NCBI RefSeq assembly: GCF_963666195.1 | Contig: NZ_OY762653.1 | Coordinates: forward strand, 2,220,501 to 2,284,500 | Direction: 5' to 3' | From: Trichococcus shcherbakoviae | GTDB lineage: Bacteria; Bacillota; Bacilli; Lactobacillales; Aerococcaceae | DNA length: 64,000 bases | Shown here: positions 33,758 through 42,469 of the stretch, in pieces | How positions within the stretch are numbered: the first letter of the stretch is position 1 | Layout: each line of letters starts with the position of its first letter | The notes under the pieces: generated by a model | The model's input: only the letters and a program-made list of their open reading frames with translations | What the model was told of the DNA's origin: nothing | The model's database searches: none | Translations under genes and position numbers: made by a program

Positions 33758-34282
33758 ATGGCCAAATATGAACGCCCGGAATACACAGTGCTGCTGTCGG
33801 AGGAACCGTTTGAATTGCGGGAATACCGCGATTTCTACATCGTGGAATATGACAATGCCAATGATCCGGATGTGGACAGCGGGTTCGGCACCTTGTTCCG
33901 TTATATTTCAAAAGACAATCAGGCGGACCGGAAAATCAGTATGACCGTACCGGTGATCCAGGAACTATCGGAAGATCGCATGAAGATGGCGTTCGTTGTC
34001 CCGAAGGCGGAATGGGAAGATATTCCGCAGCCCAACAGTCCTGCGCTGACCGTAAAAAAATTCGCCAGCGGCCTTTTTGCGGTCATCCAATACGGTGGTT
34101 ATTCGAATGATCGCAAAGAACGGGACATGCTGGAGAAGCTAGCTCAGTGGCTGCAGGAGAAAAAGTACCAGCCAGCTTCGAATTATATGCTGGCGTCCTT
34201 CAACGCGCCGTTCGTGCCGCCGATGTTCCGGCACAACGAAATCATGGTGCGGGTCGGAACGGATCAACAGGATTCCGAGTAA
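33758..34282 (+). CDS. SOUL family heme-binding-like protein
   Basis: A 174-residue SOUL/HBP-like protein: YERPEYTVLLSEEPFELREY at the N-terminus, FGTLFRYISKDN, ISMTVPVIQ (the M/PV turn of the family) and the final SFNAPFVPPMFRHNEIMV. Animal relatives bind heme or tetrapyrroles; bacterial ones are mostly untested. The SOUL fold is structurally related to the GyrI fold, of which this window has three. GGAGGATGAAAATA precedes the ATG at 33758; an ATG three codons earlier overlaps the ribosome site. Confidence 0.85.
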   Translation: MAKYERPEYTVLLSEEPFELREYRDFYIVEYDNANDPDVDSGFGTLFRYISKDNQADRKISMTVPVIQELSEDRMKMAFVVPKAEWEDIPQPNSPALTVKKFASGLFAVIQYGGYSNDRKERDMLEKLAQWLQEKKYQPASNYMLASFNAPFVPPMFRHNEIMVRVGTDQQDSE

Positions 34283-34351
34283 ATAATGGACAATCAGGTG
34301 TTCCTTTTGTATCGTATTCGAGAATAAACTTACCAAAAAGGGGACTAGTGC

Positions 34352-34912
34352 ATGAAAAACTTAAAAAGCGGCTTGAAAGGCTTGTTCGCTTTATTGGCGA
34401 TCATTCTGGCCGTATGGTTCAACGGCGTAGACTCGCTTTTCGAGGAACAAACATCCGATTCTTCGATCAGCATAGCCGCCAGCAGCTCGCAAACAATTGA
34501 AGAAGGTACCCAAGAAAGTGAAATACAGGAGTCGACCGAAACGGTAATCAGCAGCGGTGTCACGCAAGGGCAGTCCTATTCAACGAAAGACGAAGTTGCG
34601 GCCTACATCCACCAGTTCAACGAGCTGCCGCCCAATTATCTGACAAAGGACGAAGCAGAAGCATTTGGCTGGGACAACGCTGAAGGGAACTTGTGGGAAG
34701 TGACTGACGGAATGTCGATTGGCGGTGATTTCTTCGGCAATCGCGAGGGACTGCTTCCGAAGAAATCAGGCAGGACCTATTACGAAGCCGACATCGATTA
34801 TGACGGTGGCTTCCGTGGGGCGGAGCGCATCGTGTTCTCGAATGACGGCCTGATCTTTTACACGGATGATCATTACGAATCGTTCGAACAGCTGTACGGG
34901 GAGGGGGATTGA
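34352..34912 (+). CDS. secreted barnase-family ribonuclease
   Basis: A 186-residue protein: an N-terminal hydrophobic export segment (residues 9-22), a Ser/Glu/Thr-rich linker, and a barnase domain from about residue 78. LPPNYLTKDEAEAFGW, GMSIGGDFFGNREG, SGRTYYEADIDY and TDDHYESFEQLY align closely with barnase, and the catalytic residues are kept: Glu145 (general base), Arg155 and Arg159, His174 (general acid). It should cleave single-stranded RNA outside the cell or in competitors. There is no clear signal peptidase site, so it may stay tethered. The next gene encodes its inhibitor barstar. GGGGAC precedes ATG. Confidence 0.92.
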   Translation: MKNLKSGLKGLFALLAIILAVWFNGVDSLFEEQTSDSSISIAASSSQTIEEGTQESEIQESTETVISSGVTQGQSYSTKDEVAAYIHQFNELPPNYLTKDEAEAFGWDNAEGNLWEVTDGMSIGGDFFGNREGLLPKKSGRTYYEADIDYDGGFRGAERIVFSNDGLIFYTDDHYESFEQLYGEGD

Positions 34913-34918
34913 TTGAAC

Positions 34919-35203
34919 ATGGAAATCATCCGTTTGGACGGCAGCAAGATGACCGACCGGAAAGCGACACATGCCTATCTGAAAAGAAAACTGCATCTCC
35001 CCGAATATTACGGCAATAATCTGGATGCCTTGTGGGATTGTCTGACGACCGATTTTTCCGGAAAAATGATTATCCTGCATGATCCGCAAACCGTTAAAAA
35101 CCAACTCGGTGACTATGGATACTCCTTGGTGAGCTTGTTCAAGGAAGTTGCTGCAATCAACTCCGCCATCCGTTTGATCCTAGTCTACCCGCTCCAAAGT
35201 TGA
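34919..35203 (+). CDS. barstar-like ribonuclease inhibitor
   Basis: A 94-residue cytoplasmic inhibitor of the barnase-like enzyme encoded just upstream. YYGNNLDALWDCLTTDF is the barstar signature, with Asp36, Trp39 and Asp40 matching the residues that plug the ribonuclease active site (Asp35, Trp38, Asp39 in the Bacillus protein). GGGGAGGGGG lies in the end of the ribonuclease gene; the ATG at 34919 or the in-frame TTG at 34913 could be used. Tight coupling ensures that inhibitor is made with the toxin. Confidence 0.92.
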   Translation: MEIIRLDGSKMTDRKATHAYLKRKLHLPEYYGNNLDALWDCLTTDFSGKMIILHDPQTVKNQLGDYGYSLVSLFKEVAAINSAIRLILVYPLQS

Positions 35204-35257
35204 TCCGAATCAACAAGTTGGGAATCCCCGATTGTCAACCTAAAAATAAGGATGCAC

Positions 35258-35294
35258 GCAAAAAAAGACGATTCGCTCAGAATCGTCTTTTTTT
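35258..35294 (+). terminator. rho-independent terminator of the barnase/barstar unit
   Basis: AAAAAAGACGATTC and GAATCGTCTTTTTT with a 5-base loop. Confidence 0.88.
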
Positions 35295-35391
35295 GCGGTT
35301 TTGTCAATTTCCGAACGAAAAATTCTTTCATTGATTGTCAACCAAGCGTATAGTTGACTGTATGGGGTAGACAAGTCAATGAGGTGATCAG

Positions 35392-35928
35392 ATGGGGAAA
35401 AGAAAAGTCAGAGTCTATATCGCAGTCAGTCTGGATGGCTACATCGCACATTCGGATGGAAATATCGATTGGCTCGACAGTGTTGCCAGACCGGATGAAG
35501 ATTATGGCTACGCCGCTTTTATCGAAACGATTGACACGGTCATCATGGGCCGGAAGACCTACGAAAAAGTGTTGTCTTTCGGTGGGGAATTCCCGCATGC
35601 AGGCCGGGACTGTTACGTTCTGACCCGGACGGAGCGAGCTCCTGATGGGCAGGTCCATTTTTACAGCGGACCAGCAGACGAGCTGTTGGATCAGATCCGG
35701 AGCAGGCCGGGCAAAGACATCTTTATCGATGGCGGATCCGAGGCAATCGACCTGTTCCGTGAAAAGGGGTTGATCGACAGCTATACCGTATCCATCATCC
35801 CGATTCTGCTCGGCGAAGGCATTCCGTTGTTCAAAGAAAGCAAGAAGGAACAACCTTTGAAATTGGTTGAAGTAACCACTTTTGATTCCGGTTTGGTGCA
35901 GCTCAGCTACGAGCCCGTCAACCTATAG
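35392..35928 (+). CDS. dihydrofolate reductase family protein (RibD C-terminal-like)
   Basis: The 178 residues match the YyaP/RibD-C branch of the DHFR fold: VYIAVSLDGYIAHSDGNIDW, VIMGRKTYEKVL, GKDIFIDGGSEAI and YTVSIIPILLGEGIPLF. It should bind NADPH; the substrate is unknown and true DHFR activity is unlikely. GAGGTGATCAG precedes ATG. It converges with the AlkD-like gene, with only 12 bases between their stops. Confidence 0.88.
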   Translation: MGKRKVRVYIAVSLDGYIAHSDGNIDWLDSVARPDEDYGYAAFIETIDTVIMGRKTYEKVLSFGGEFPHAGRDCYVLTRTERAPDGQVHFYSGPADELLDQIRSRPGKDIFIDGGSEAIDLFREKGLIDSYTVSIIPILLGEGIPLFKESKKEQPLKLVEVTTFDSGLVQLSYEPVNL

Positions 35929-35940
35929 ATGCTTTCTCGG

Positions 35941-36597
35941 TCAGACATACTTGCTGCCTTCGCGGATGCTCAGGTTGGACAGGTCATCCTTATGCGCGGA
36001 AATGAATGCGCGCACCCAATCGGGATTCGTTTTGCTGAAATCACGCAGGCTCCAACCGATGGCTTTGTTGATGAAGAATTCCTTTTGGTTGAGGTTATTC
36101 CTGATGATTTCCGCCAGTAAAGCGGTGTCCGTCTTGGATTTGAAACCGAGTTGATGGTCGATGGCTACGCGACGCAGCCAGATGTCGTCCGCTACGCTCC
36201 ATTCCAGCAGGGCAGATTTGCATTCCGGGAAACGTTGGACAATCGATCCGACAACCCCATCCAGGCCATCGACGGTATCCCACCAAGATTTTGTCTGGAT
36301 GTACTGCTTCAGCTTCGGCAAATCTTCCGGACCAAGGCAGTCCTGGATCGCCAGAAGATAATCGACGCCAGCATACTGGAACTCACGTTCATCCCGCTTG
36401 AAGCATTGGTCCACGAAATCGAAGTCGACGATTTTTTCTTTTTTTGCGATTGCAAGATATTTTTTATAGGCAGCTTTCCGCGGACCAGTCGGGATGCCCA
36501 GGAACGGGAATTGATTCCGCATATAGGCCGACATTTGGGGAGCGCGCTCTTCATCGCGCAATGCCAGCAGAGATTCAAAAATGCCATCATACCACAT
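35941..36597 (-). CDS. DNA alkylation repair protein, AlkD-like
   Basis: A 218-residue all-helical HEAT-like repeat protein of the DNA alkylation repair family: FPFLGIPTGPRKAAYKKYL, SWWDTVDGLDGVVG with the conserved Trp/Asp pair, DIWLRRVAIDHQL and FFINKAIGWSLRDF. AlkD glycosylases remove positively charged alkylated bases; the catalytic Asp is likely the one in SWWDTVD. AAAGGCGG lies upstream of ATG. Together with the photolyase and HhH protein it is the third repair-linked gene in the window. Confidence 0.9.
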   Translation of the reverse strand: MWYDGIFESLLALRDEERAPQMSAYMRNQFPFLGIPTGPRKAAYKKYLAIAKKEKIVDFDFVDQCFKRDEREFQYAGVDYLLAIQDCLGPEDLPKLKQYIQTKSWWDTVDGLDGVVGSIVQRFPECKSALLEWSVADDIWLRRVAIDHQLGFKSKTDTALLAEIIRNNLNQKEFFINKAIGWSLRDFSKTNPDWVRAFISAHKDDLSNLSIREGSKYV

Positions 36598-36703
36598 TGT
36601 TTTAAACCGCCTTTCTTAGGTGGATGCGACTCATAAGCCACTCATCATGCTTACTTTAGAATAGTTTCAAGAAAAGTGCAATCATGATCCCAAGGAGGAT
36701 ATT

Positions 36704-37468
36704 ATGGAACAAAAACAAAATAGAAAACCCAGCTTGATCCGAAAAGTGCTGATCGGATTGGCTGTAGTTATAGTGATCGCTGCAGGGGCATTCTTTTGGT
36801 ACGCGAATGACTACTACAAAGCGACGGTGGATGCGATCGAGGCGCTGCAGTCGGATGGATCGGTCACCATCACCGAAACCGATGACGCAATCACCTTTGC
36901 GCCGAATGGGGAAGATCCGGAGAAAGGCATCATCTTTTATCCGGGCGGAAAAGTTGAGAGTGAAGCCTATGCGCCATTGCTGCGCAGCTTGGCCGAAGCG
37001 GATTTGTTGGTGGTCGTCGCCAAGATGCCATTCCATTTGGCAGTCTTTGATGCGGACGCGGCAGAAGCAATCATGGAACAGGAAGATGAGGTTGAGGATT
37101 GGTATCTCGCCGGGCATTCCTTGGGCGGCGTCATGGCCTCCAGTTTTGCTGCCGATCAATCTGATGAGGTAGTAGGCTTGATTTTCCTGGCTTCCTATCC
37201 AGCAGGTGATTTGACCGACGCGCCGTTTCCAGTACTTTCCATCTATGGTTCAGAAGATGAAGTGCTGAGCCGTGAAAGCTACGACGAAGCGCAAGGGAAG
37301 CTTCCGGATGACTACACGGAAATCGTGCTGGATGGCGGCAATCATGGCCAATTCGGCGATTATGGACTGCAGGAGGGCGACGGAACAGCAACTATTTCAA
37401 CCGTACAGCAGCAACAGCAGACGGTTGAAGCAATCACATCATTCATCGAAAACAATCGCCAGCAATAA
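36704..37468 (+). CDS. membrane-anchored alpha/beta hydrolase
   Basis: A 254-residue protein with an N-terminal membrane anchor (residues 13-33), then a compact alpha/beta hydrolase domain of the family found in many Bacillota as a lone extracytoplasmic enzyme. The triad is Ser139 in AGHSLGG, Asp185 in GSEDEVLS and His214 in GGNHGQFGDYG. The oxyanion strand is GIIFYPGGKVE. The Gln-rich stretch near the C-terminus (TVQQQQQTVE) is part of the last helix. CAAGGAGGATATT precedes ATG. Substrate unknown. Confidence 0.88.
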   Translation: MEQKQNRKPSLIRKVLIGLAVVIVIAAGAFFWYANDYYKATVDAIEALQSDGSVTITETDDAITFAPNGEDPEKGIIFYPGGKVESEAYAPLLRSLAEADLLVVVAKMPFHLAVFDADAAEAIMEQEDEVEDWYLAGHSLGGVMASSFAADQSDEVVGLIFLASYPAGDLTDAPFPVLSIYGSEDEVLSRESYDEAQGKLPDDYTEIVLDGGNHGQFGDYGLQEGDGTATISTVQQQQQTVEAITSFIENNRQQ

Positions 37469-37515
37469 CGCAGCGGATCAAATAATAAGTGAGATTTGTA
37501 TGAAAGGAAGAAAAT

Positions 37516-38127
37516 ATGACAGAAATAACGATGGCGAAAATGAGCCAATTAACGGAAGCCCAAAAAGAGGAAGTCAAAAAAATTTTCGTCACCAGCTACT
37601 ATAAGGACATGAAGACGTTGCACCGGGATACTGAGCGCTTACTTGGCGGATTCCGCAGACTGCTGCAGGAAGACCTGATCCGGGTTGCGATGGACGGTGA
37701 TCGTCCGGTCGCGATGGTAGGTTGTTCGACCAACCAACGCCGCGCCATGGAAGTAAACAAAGAGGATTTCTTGGCCAATTTTGGATTTGTCTGGGGACAT
37801 GTAGGTTATTTCAGTTTTCGCAAAGAATATGGAGAGCCACTGGCCATCGATGATGAGACGCTCTATTTTGAATGCGTGGCGACCAATGAAGCCGATCGTC
37901 GCCAGGGTGTTGCCGGCCAGATGTTGCTCAAACTGATTGAAACGGAACCTTATCGAACTTTCGCCTTGGATGTCGTCGACAGCAACGGACGGGCACAAAG
38001 CGTTTATGAACGGATTGGATTCCGCGAAGTGCACCGCAAAAAATCCTGGATCGGAAAAATTTTCATGGACTACTCGGAAAGCATTTGGATGAGCCGTCCG
38101 AAGCATTTGCCGAATCCCTCGGAATGA
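37516..38127 (+). CDS. GNAT family N-acetyltransferase
   Basis: The 203 residues show an acetyl-CoA fold: LYFECVATNEADRRQGVAGQ (motif A, R/Q-x-x-G-x-A/G) and FALDVVDSNGRAQSVYERIG with the closing GF. The acceptor substrate is unknown. An insert between strands 2 and 4 (LANFGFVWGHVGYFSF) is longer than in simple members. GAAAGGAAG precedes ATG; the gene follows the hydrolase by 47 bases and could be co-transcribed. Confidence 0.85.
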   Translation: MTEITMAKMSQLTEAQKEEVKKIFVTSYYKDMKTLHRDTERLLGGFRRLLQEDLIRVAMDGDRPVAMVGCSTNQRRAMEVNKEDFLANFGFVWGHVGYFSFRKEYGEPLAIDDETLYFECVATNEADRRQGVAGQMLLKLIETEPYRTFALDVVDSNGRAQSVYERIGFREVHRKKSWIGKIFMDYSESIWMSRPKHLPNPSE

Positions 38128-38146
38128 TGGGAAAGTAAAAATCAAT

Positions 38147-38175
38147 TAGACAAACAGTGCAGGCTTTGATATAGT
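38147..38175 (+). promoter_or_regulatory. promoter of the T-box/argS unit
   Basis: TAGACA (38147-38152) and TATAGT (38170-38175) are 17 bases apart, just before the T-box leader. Confidence 0.6.
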
Positions 38176-38189
38176 ATTACAGATAGTAA

Positions 38190-38490
38190 ACACATTCATT
38201 GATGAAGAAAGTACTTCGAGCAATGTTCACAGCGAGCGGGGAAGGTGGAAGCCCGTAATGGAGCGAAGAAGGAAACGCACTTCAGAGAAAATGACTTGAA
38301 GACAAACGTGATCCCCCTGTTCATCGGACATCTGGGAAAGGACGTTTGTGAGTAGCGTCATTCGGTTTAGCCCCGTTAACGGTTCAAAAGGATAAAATAA
38401 TCAGAGCCCATCTGTGTTGCTTTATCGAATTAGAGTGGTACCACGGATGTTCGTCTCTATTTTGCCAGGGCAGAATAGGGGCTTTTTTTA
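38190..38490 (+). ncRNA. T-box leader (riboregulator) of argS
   Basis: The leader carries the T-box core AGAGTGGTACCACGG (38432-38446) with the TGGT acceptor-pairing bulge at 38436-38439. It is followed by a terminator whose arms are CTATTTTGCC and GGGCAGAATAG and a T run (38483-38489). Upstream stem regions include GAAACGCACTTCAG, where CGC (38276-38278), an Arg codon, is the best candidate for the specifier; that matches the downstream arginyl-tRNA synthetase. Uncharged tRNA-Arg would favour the antiterminator and allow argS transcription. Confidence 0.92.
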
Positions 38491-38582
38491 TCGTTATCGC
38501 AGATTTGCGACACCAACGAGAAAGAAAATGATCCGTTCATCATGTGGATAGGCAGAGGCATATAATAAAGGAGCAGAAAAAC

Positions 38583-40280
38583 ATGGATTATAAAAAGATT
38601 GTTGCTGAAGAGATTCAAAAGCTTGTACCGGAGCATTTAACCTATGACCAAGTGTACCAATTGCTTGAAGTACCTAAATATACTGAGCACGGGGACGTCG
38701 CGTTTCCGGCATTCGCACTAGCGAAAGCACTGCGCAAAGCACCGCAAGCCATCGCTGGAGATCTGGCGGCACAACTGAACCATCCTTACATTGAAAAGGT
38801 TGAAGCGGTAGGCCCATACGTCAATCTTTTCCTTGAAAAAGCAGCGGTAACGAATGCGGTCCTGCATGAAATTGCTGCCGAGAAGCAAGCATTCGGAACA
38901 GCCGATATCGGAAAAGGAGGCAACGTGCCGATCGATATGTCCTCGCCGAATATCGCGAAACCGATCTCGATGGGTCATTTGCGCTCTACGGTAATCGGAA
39001 ATTCATTGGCTAACATCATGAAGAAAGTCGGCTACAACCCTATCAAAATCAACCACTTGGGCGACTGGGGCACCCAATTCGGTAAGCTGATCGTGGCCTA
39101 CAAATTGTGGGGCAACGAAGAAAAAGTCAAAGCGGAACCGATCAATGAATTGTTGACTCTGTATGTCCGTTTCCACACGGAAGCAGAATCAGACGATACC
39201 ATGAACGACGAAGCCCGCGCTTGGTTCAAGAAATTGGAAGATGGCGATGCAGAAGCTTTGCATCTTTGGGAGTGGTTCCGTTCCGAATCGCTGCAGGAAT
39301 TCATGAAAATCTACGATATGTTGGGGATCACTTTTGATTCCTTCAACGGTGAAGCTTTCTACAACGACAAGATGGATGAAGTCGTTGAACTGCTTGACAA
39401 AGCCGGCATCCTGACCCAAGACCGCGGTGCAACCATCGTTGATTTGGAAAAATACAACTTGAACCCGGCCTTGATCAAGAAATCGGACGGCGCAACGCTG
39501 TACATCACCCGCGACTTGGCTGCGGCGATCTACCGCAAACGCAACTATGATTTTGCGATGTCCCTGTATGCAGTCGGTAATGAACAAAGCAACCACTTTA
39601 AACAACTGAAAGCTGTTTTGAAAGAGCTCGGCTACGATTGGGCAGAAAACATGCATCATATCCCGTTCGGTCTGATCACGCAAGGCGGCAAGAAACTGTC
39701 GACGCGTCAAGGGAAAGTCATCCTGCTTGAGGAAGTCCTGAACGAAGCGACTGAACTTTCCTTGAAACAGATCAACGAGAAGAATCCGACATTGGAAGAC
39801 AAGGAAGCAGTCGCCAAAGCAGTCGGCGTCGGTGCTGTCGTATTCCATGACCTGAAAAATGACCGTCTGAACAATTTCGACTTCGATTTGGAGGAAGTCG
39901 TGCAATTCGAAGGCGAAACAGGCCCTTATGTCCAATATACAAACGCACGCGGTTTGAGCATCTTGCGCAAAGCGGCAGTTGAATTGGACACGAATGAAGC
40001 GGCTGATCTTGGTTTGGATGACGCGTACGCATGGGAAGTCGTGAAACTGTTGAACAGTTTCCCTGAAATCATCCAGCAAGCTTACGAAAAATTCGAGCCA
40101 TCCGTGATCGCGAAATACACGATCCACTTGTCCCAAGCATTCAATAAATACTACGGCAACACAAAAGTGCTGGTAGAAGACGACAAACGCAACGCCCGCC
40201 TGGCATTAGTCCAATCCGTAGCCACAGTCCTGCAAGAAGGCCTAAGACTCCTAGGAGTCCAATCCCCAGAAAAAATGTAG
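38583..40280 (+). CDS. argS: arginyl-tRNA synthetase
   Basis: Class I aminoacyl-tRNA synthetase that charges tRNA-Arg. The 565-residue protein has the N-terminal Add-1 domain, the HIGH-type motif in [17 protein letters not shown], and the KMSKS counterpart [11 protein letters not shown]; the C-terminal DALR-type anticodon-binding domain ends SQAFNKYYG. The ATG at 38583 follows AAAGGAGCAG, so the upstream GTG at 38544 is not needed. Expression is controlled by the T-box leader. The stop codon is part of a large structured repeat that follows. Confidence 0.97.
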   Translation: MDYKKIVAEEIQKLVPEHLTYDQVYQLLEVPKYTEHGDVAFPAFALAKALRKAPQAIAGDLAAQLNHPYIEKVEAVGPYVNLFLEKAAVTNAVLHEIAAEKQAFGTADIGKGGNVPIDMSSPNIAKPISMGHLRSTVIGNSLANIMKKVGYNPIKINHLGDWGTQFGKLIVAYKLWGNEEKVKAEPINELLTLYVRFHTEAESDDTMNDEARAWFKKLEDGDAEALHLWEWFRSESLQEFMKIYDMLGITFDSFNGEAFYNDKMDEVVELLDKAGILTQDRGATIVDLEKYNLNPALIKKSDGATLYITRDLAAAIYRKRNYDFAMSLYAVGNEQSNHFKQLKAVLKELGYDWAENMHHIPFGLITQGGKKLSTRQGKVILLEEVLNEATELSLKQINEKNPTLEDKEAVAKAVGVGAVVFHDLKNDRLNNFDFDLEEVVQFEGETGPYVQYTNARGLSILRKAAVELDTNEAADLGLDDAYAWEVVKLLNSFPEIIQQAYEKFEPSVIAKYTIHLSQAFNKYYGNTKVLVEDDKRNARLALVQSVATVLQEGLRLLGVQSPEKM

Positions 40281-40414
40281 GATACGATGAATCCCGGGTA
40301 GAAATCGAGCACTAAGGGGACAAACACAAAGCGGACGTTTTTTGTCCGCGTGGGGTTGTCAACTTAGGCGGAGATTTCTGGGATTCAGAGTTCGACTAAG
40401 TAGAGCGAGATGAA
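40277..40414 (+). repeat. structured repeat element, copy 1
   Basis: It begins with GTAGGATACGATGAA (overlapping the argS stop) and ends with TTCAGAGTTCGACTAAGT plus GAGATGA. The outer stem GAATCCCGGGTAGAAATC/GAGATTTCTGGGATTC (40289-40306 with 40371-40386) encloses CTAAG..GACAA/TTGTC..CTTAG and an inner GCGGAC/GTCCGC hairpin. Copy 2 at 40522 has the same ends and fold but different stem bases, so pairing seems to be conserved. There is no open frame. Function unknown; a structured RNA or mobile repeat is possible. Confidence 0.65.
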
Positions 40415-40510
40415 AAGCGTTTAGATACCCGGACGTTGGAGCAAATAACGAAGTGAACCTCTTTTGTTCACTACGTTATTTGCGAAACGGGAGTGGTATC
40501 TGCTTTTCAG
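40411..40510. repeat. long hairpin between the two structured repeats
   Basis: GCAAATAACG-A-AGTGAAC (40441-40458) pairs with GTTCACT-A-CGTTATTTGC (40466-40483) over 17 pairs with one mismatch, and TGAAAAGC (40411-40418) with GCTTTTCA (40502-40509) outside it. No T run follows, so it is not a standard terminator. Confidence 0.65.
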
Positions 40511-40521
40511 AACGCGTTTGC

Positions 40522-40721
40522 GTAGGATACGATGAAATGCGGGAGGGGATGAGCACTAAGAGGACATTACAAGAACGGCCGCAGTTTGGCCGTGACGTAA
40601 TGTCAGCTTAGGCACTCAAACGTCACAGTGCGACGTTTGAGGTCTTTCGCAATATTTGTGCTGAGTCTAATGAGGCACTTTCTGCTAGCATTTCAGAGTT
40701 CGACTAAGTTGGATGAGATGA
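40522..40721 (+). repeat. structured repeat element, copy 2
   Basis: It starts GTAGGATACGATGAAATGCG and ends CAGAGTTCGACTAAGT then GGATGAGATGA, like copy 1. Inside, GAGCACTAAG is shared exactly with copy 1; CTAAGAGGACATTAC pairs with GTAATGTCAGCTTAG, CGGCC with GGCCG, and CAAACGTC with GACGTTTG as a further hairpin. The outer GAAATGC pairs with GCATTTC. Same design, different stems. Confidence 0.65.
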
Positions 40722-40745
40722 TTCATCCTTCTTCAAAAACCAAAA

Positions 40746-40779
40746 CCGCCTAAAATTATTTATATAGTTTTAGGTTTTT
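40746..40779 (+). terminator. rho-independent terminator
   Basis: CCTAAAAT and AGTTTTAGG arms with an AT loop followed by TTTTTT, after the structured repeats and before the ClC gene. Confidence 0.7.
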
Positions 40780-40821
40780 TGATTTTCATTGAACAATAAA
40801 AACAGAAAGAAGGGATAACCT

Positions 40822-42372
40822 GTGGATATTTACAGGAAGCTCATGGCTGATGAGCGCATCGTTTACCTTGCGAAAGGAACACTTGTAGGATTATCAGCCG
40901 GCTTCATTGTCAGCCTTTTCAGATTAGGCATTGAATTTATACTGGAAACCGTAGTTGCAAGCTATCATTATATGCAAGAACAGCCAATCTGGCTCATCCC
41001 TTGGGTAATTTTTTCAGTGGCAGCCGCGCTCATCGTCGGAAAACTTGTCAAAAGCGAACCCAACATCAAGGGCAGCGGCATTCCGCAAGTGGAAGGCCAA
41101 GTACAAGGAATCATCAGCCTCAACTGGTGGCCCGTGCTCTGGAAAAAATTCATCGGAGGTCTGCTGGCGATCGGATCGGGTCTTTTCTTAGGAAGAGAGG
41201 GTCCCTCCATCCAATTGGGATCCGCAGTGGGACAAGGCATCAGCAGTCTCACAAAAGGGGATGACGTGGAAGAAAAAATCCTGCTTTCGAGCGGCGCCGG
41301 CGCCGGTTTGGCGGCAGCTTTCAACGCACCCTTGGCAGGCTTGATGTTTGTCCTCGAGGAGGTCCATCACAACTTTTCCCCCTTGCTTGCCATCACGACC
41401 TTTTCCTCCGCACTTGTGGCAAATTTCGTGTCCTTGAACATCTTCGGGTTGACTCCTGCGTTGGACATCGGCATGATGAACACGATCCCGATCGCCTACT
41501 ACGGATTGGTTATTGGCTTGGGCGTCTTTCTGGGTTTGAATGGCTGGCTCTACACCAAGGTGGTCTTGTCTTTGCCTAAATTGTACGGCAAGCTGCCGTT
41601 CATCTCGGCTCGGTATAACGCAATATTGCCATTCATTCTGGTCATCCCGATCGGCTATTTTCTTCCCCAGGTCATCGGAGGAGGCAGCGAGCTGATCCTG
41701 CATTTGAGCAATTGGCAACTCTCCTTGAGGATGTTGCTCGGCTTATGGGTTTTGCGCTTTGTATTTTCGATGGTTTCCTATGGGGCGAATGTTCCCGGCG
41801 GTATTTTTCTGCCGATCTTATCCTTGGGGGCAATATTGGGCGCCATCTATGGGAAAGCAACGTTGTCTCTGTTTTCTTTCGATCCGCAATATTTGCCGCA
41901 TTTTATCATTTTTGCGATGGCGGGTTATTTCACAGCCATCGGAAAAGCACCCTTGACCGCCATCATTTTGGTGACGGAGATGGTCGGCGGGATGAATCAG
42001 TTGATGCCGCTTGCCATTTGTTCATTCAGCGCCTTTGTCACGGCCGATCTGTTGGGCGTGGATCCCATCTATGAGAGTCTTCTGGAAAGACTTATCGCTT
42101 CGCATGACAGCAAGCGCAACGGGAAAAAATATTTGTTTGATCTACCGGTCAGAGCCGAAAGCCATTTTTCCGGCAAAGAGATCCGTGATGTCCGATGGCC
42201 TGAGGATGTGTTGGTGACATCGATCAGAAGAGGCCAACAGAATGTTGTGGCAACCGGGAAAACAATTATGCAGACGGGGGATGTGTTGCATGTTTTGACC
42301 GATCTGGGCCTGGCCAAAACCGTTCAGGAAGAACTGAAGCAATTGGAAAAGAGGCGACTTTTCGACACTTGA
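40822..42372 (+). CDS. ClC-type chloride channel/antiporter with TrkA-C domain
   Basis: A 516-residue protein with the ClC core: GSGIPQVEG, GREGPSIQLGSAVGQG with the gating Glu, and LAGLMFVLEEVHHNFSP with the inner proton-pathway Glu, so it is likely a chloride/proton exchanger rather than a passive channel. The C-terminal 80 residues (FSGKEIRDVRWPEDVLVTSI and TGDVLHVLTD) form a TrkA-C (RCK_C) regulatory domain. The start is GTG; AAGGGATAACCT lies upstream. Possible roles are acid resistance or osmotic balance. Confidence 0.92.
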   Translation: MDIYRKLMADERIVYLAKGTLVGLSAGFIVSLFRLGIEFILETVVASYHYMQEQPIWLIPWVIFSVAAALIVGKLVKSEPNIKGSGIPQVEGQVQGIISLNWWPVLWKKFIGGLLAIGSGLFLGREGPSIQLGSAVGQGISSLTKGDDVEEKILLSSGAGAGLAAAFNAPLAGLMFVLEEVHHNFSPLLAITTFSSALVANFVSLNIFGLTPALDIGMMNTIPIAYYGLVIGLGVFLGLNGWLYTKVVLSLPKLYGKLPFISARYNAILPFILVIPIGYFLPQVIGGGSELILHLSNWQLSLRMLLGLWVLRFVFSMVSYGANVPGGIFLPILSLGAILGAIYGKATLSLFSFDPQYLPHFIIFAMAGYFTAIGKAPLTAIILVTEMVGGMNQLMPLAICSFSAFVTADLLGVDPIYESLLERLIASHDSKRNGKKYLFDLPVRAESHFSGKEIRDVRWPEDVLVTSIRRGQQNVVATGKTIMQTGDVLHVLTDLGLAKTVQEELKQLEKRRLFDT

Positions 42373-42469
42373 TGCACCAAAACGGATTTTTTCTGAAAAG
42401 TATGCTATCCTTATATTGAATTTTTCAAAGTCGGTGCATCGCAAGCCTTGATAGAGGGGGTACTGTAAA

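Noticed and set aside
39189-40136. 315-codon minus-strand frame inside argS
   Set aside because: Shadow of argS, which has full synthetase motifs on the plus strand.
40411-40510. Terminator of argS
   Set aside because: The hairpin is strong but no T run follows; it fits the structured repeat region better.
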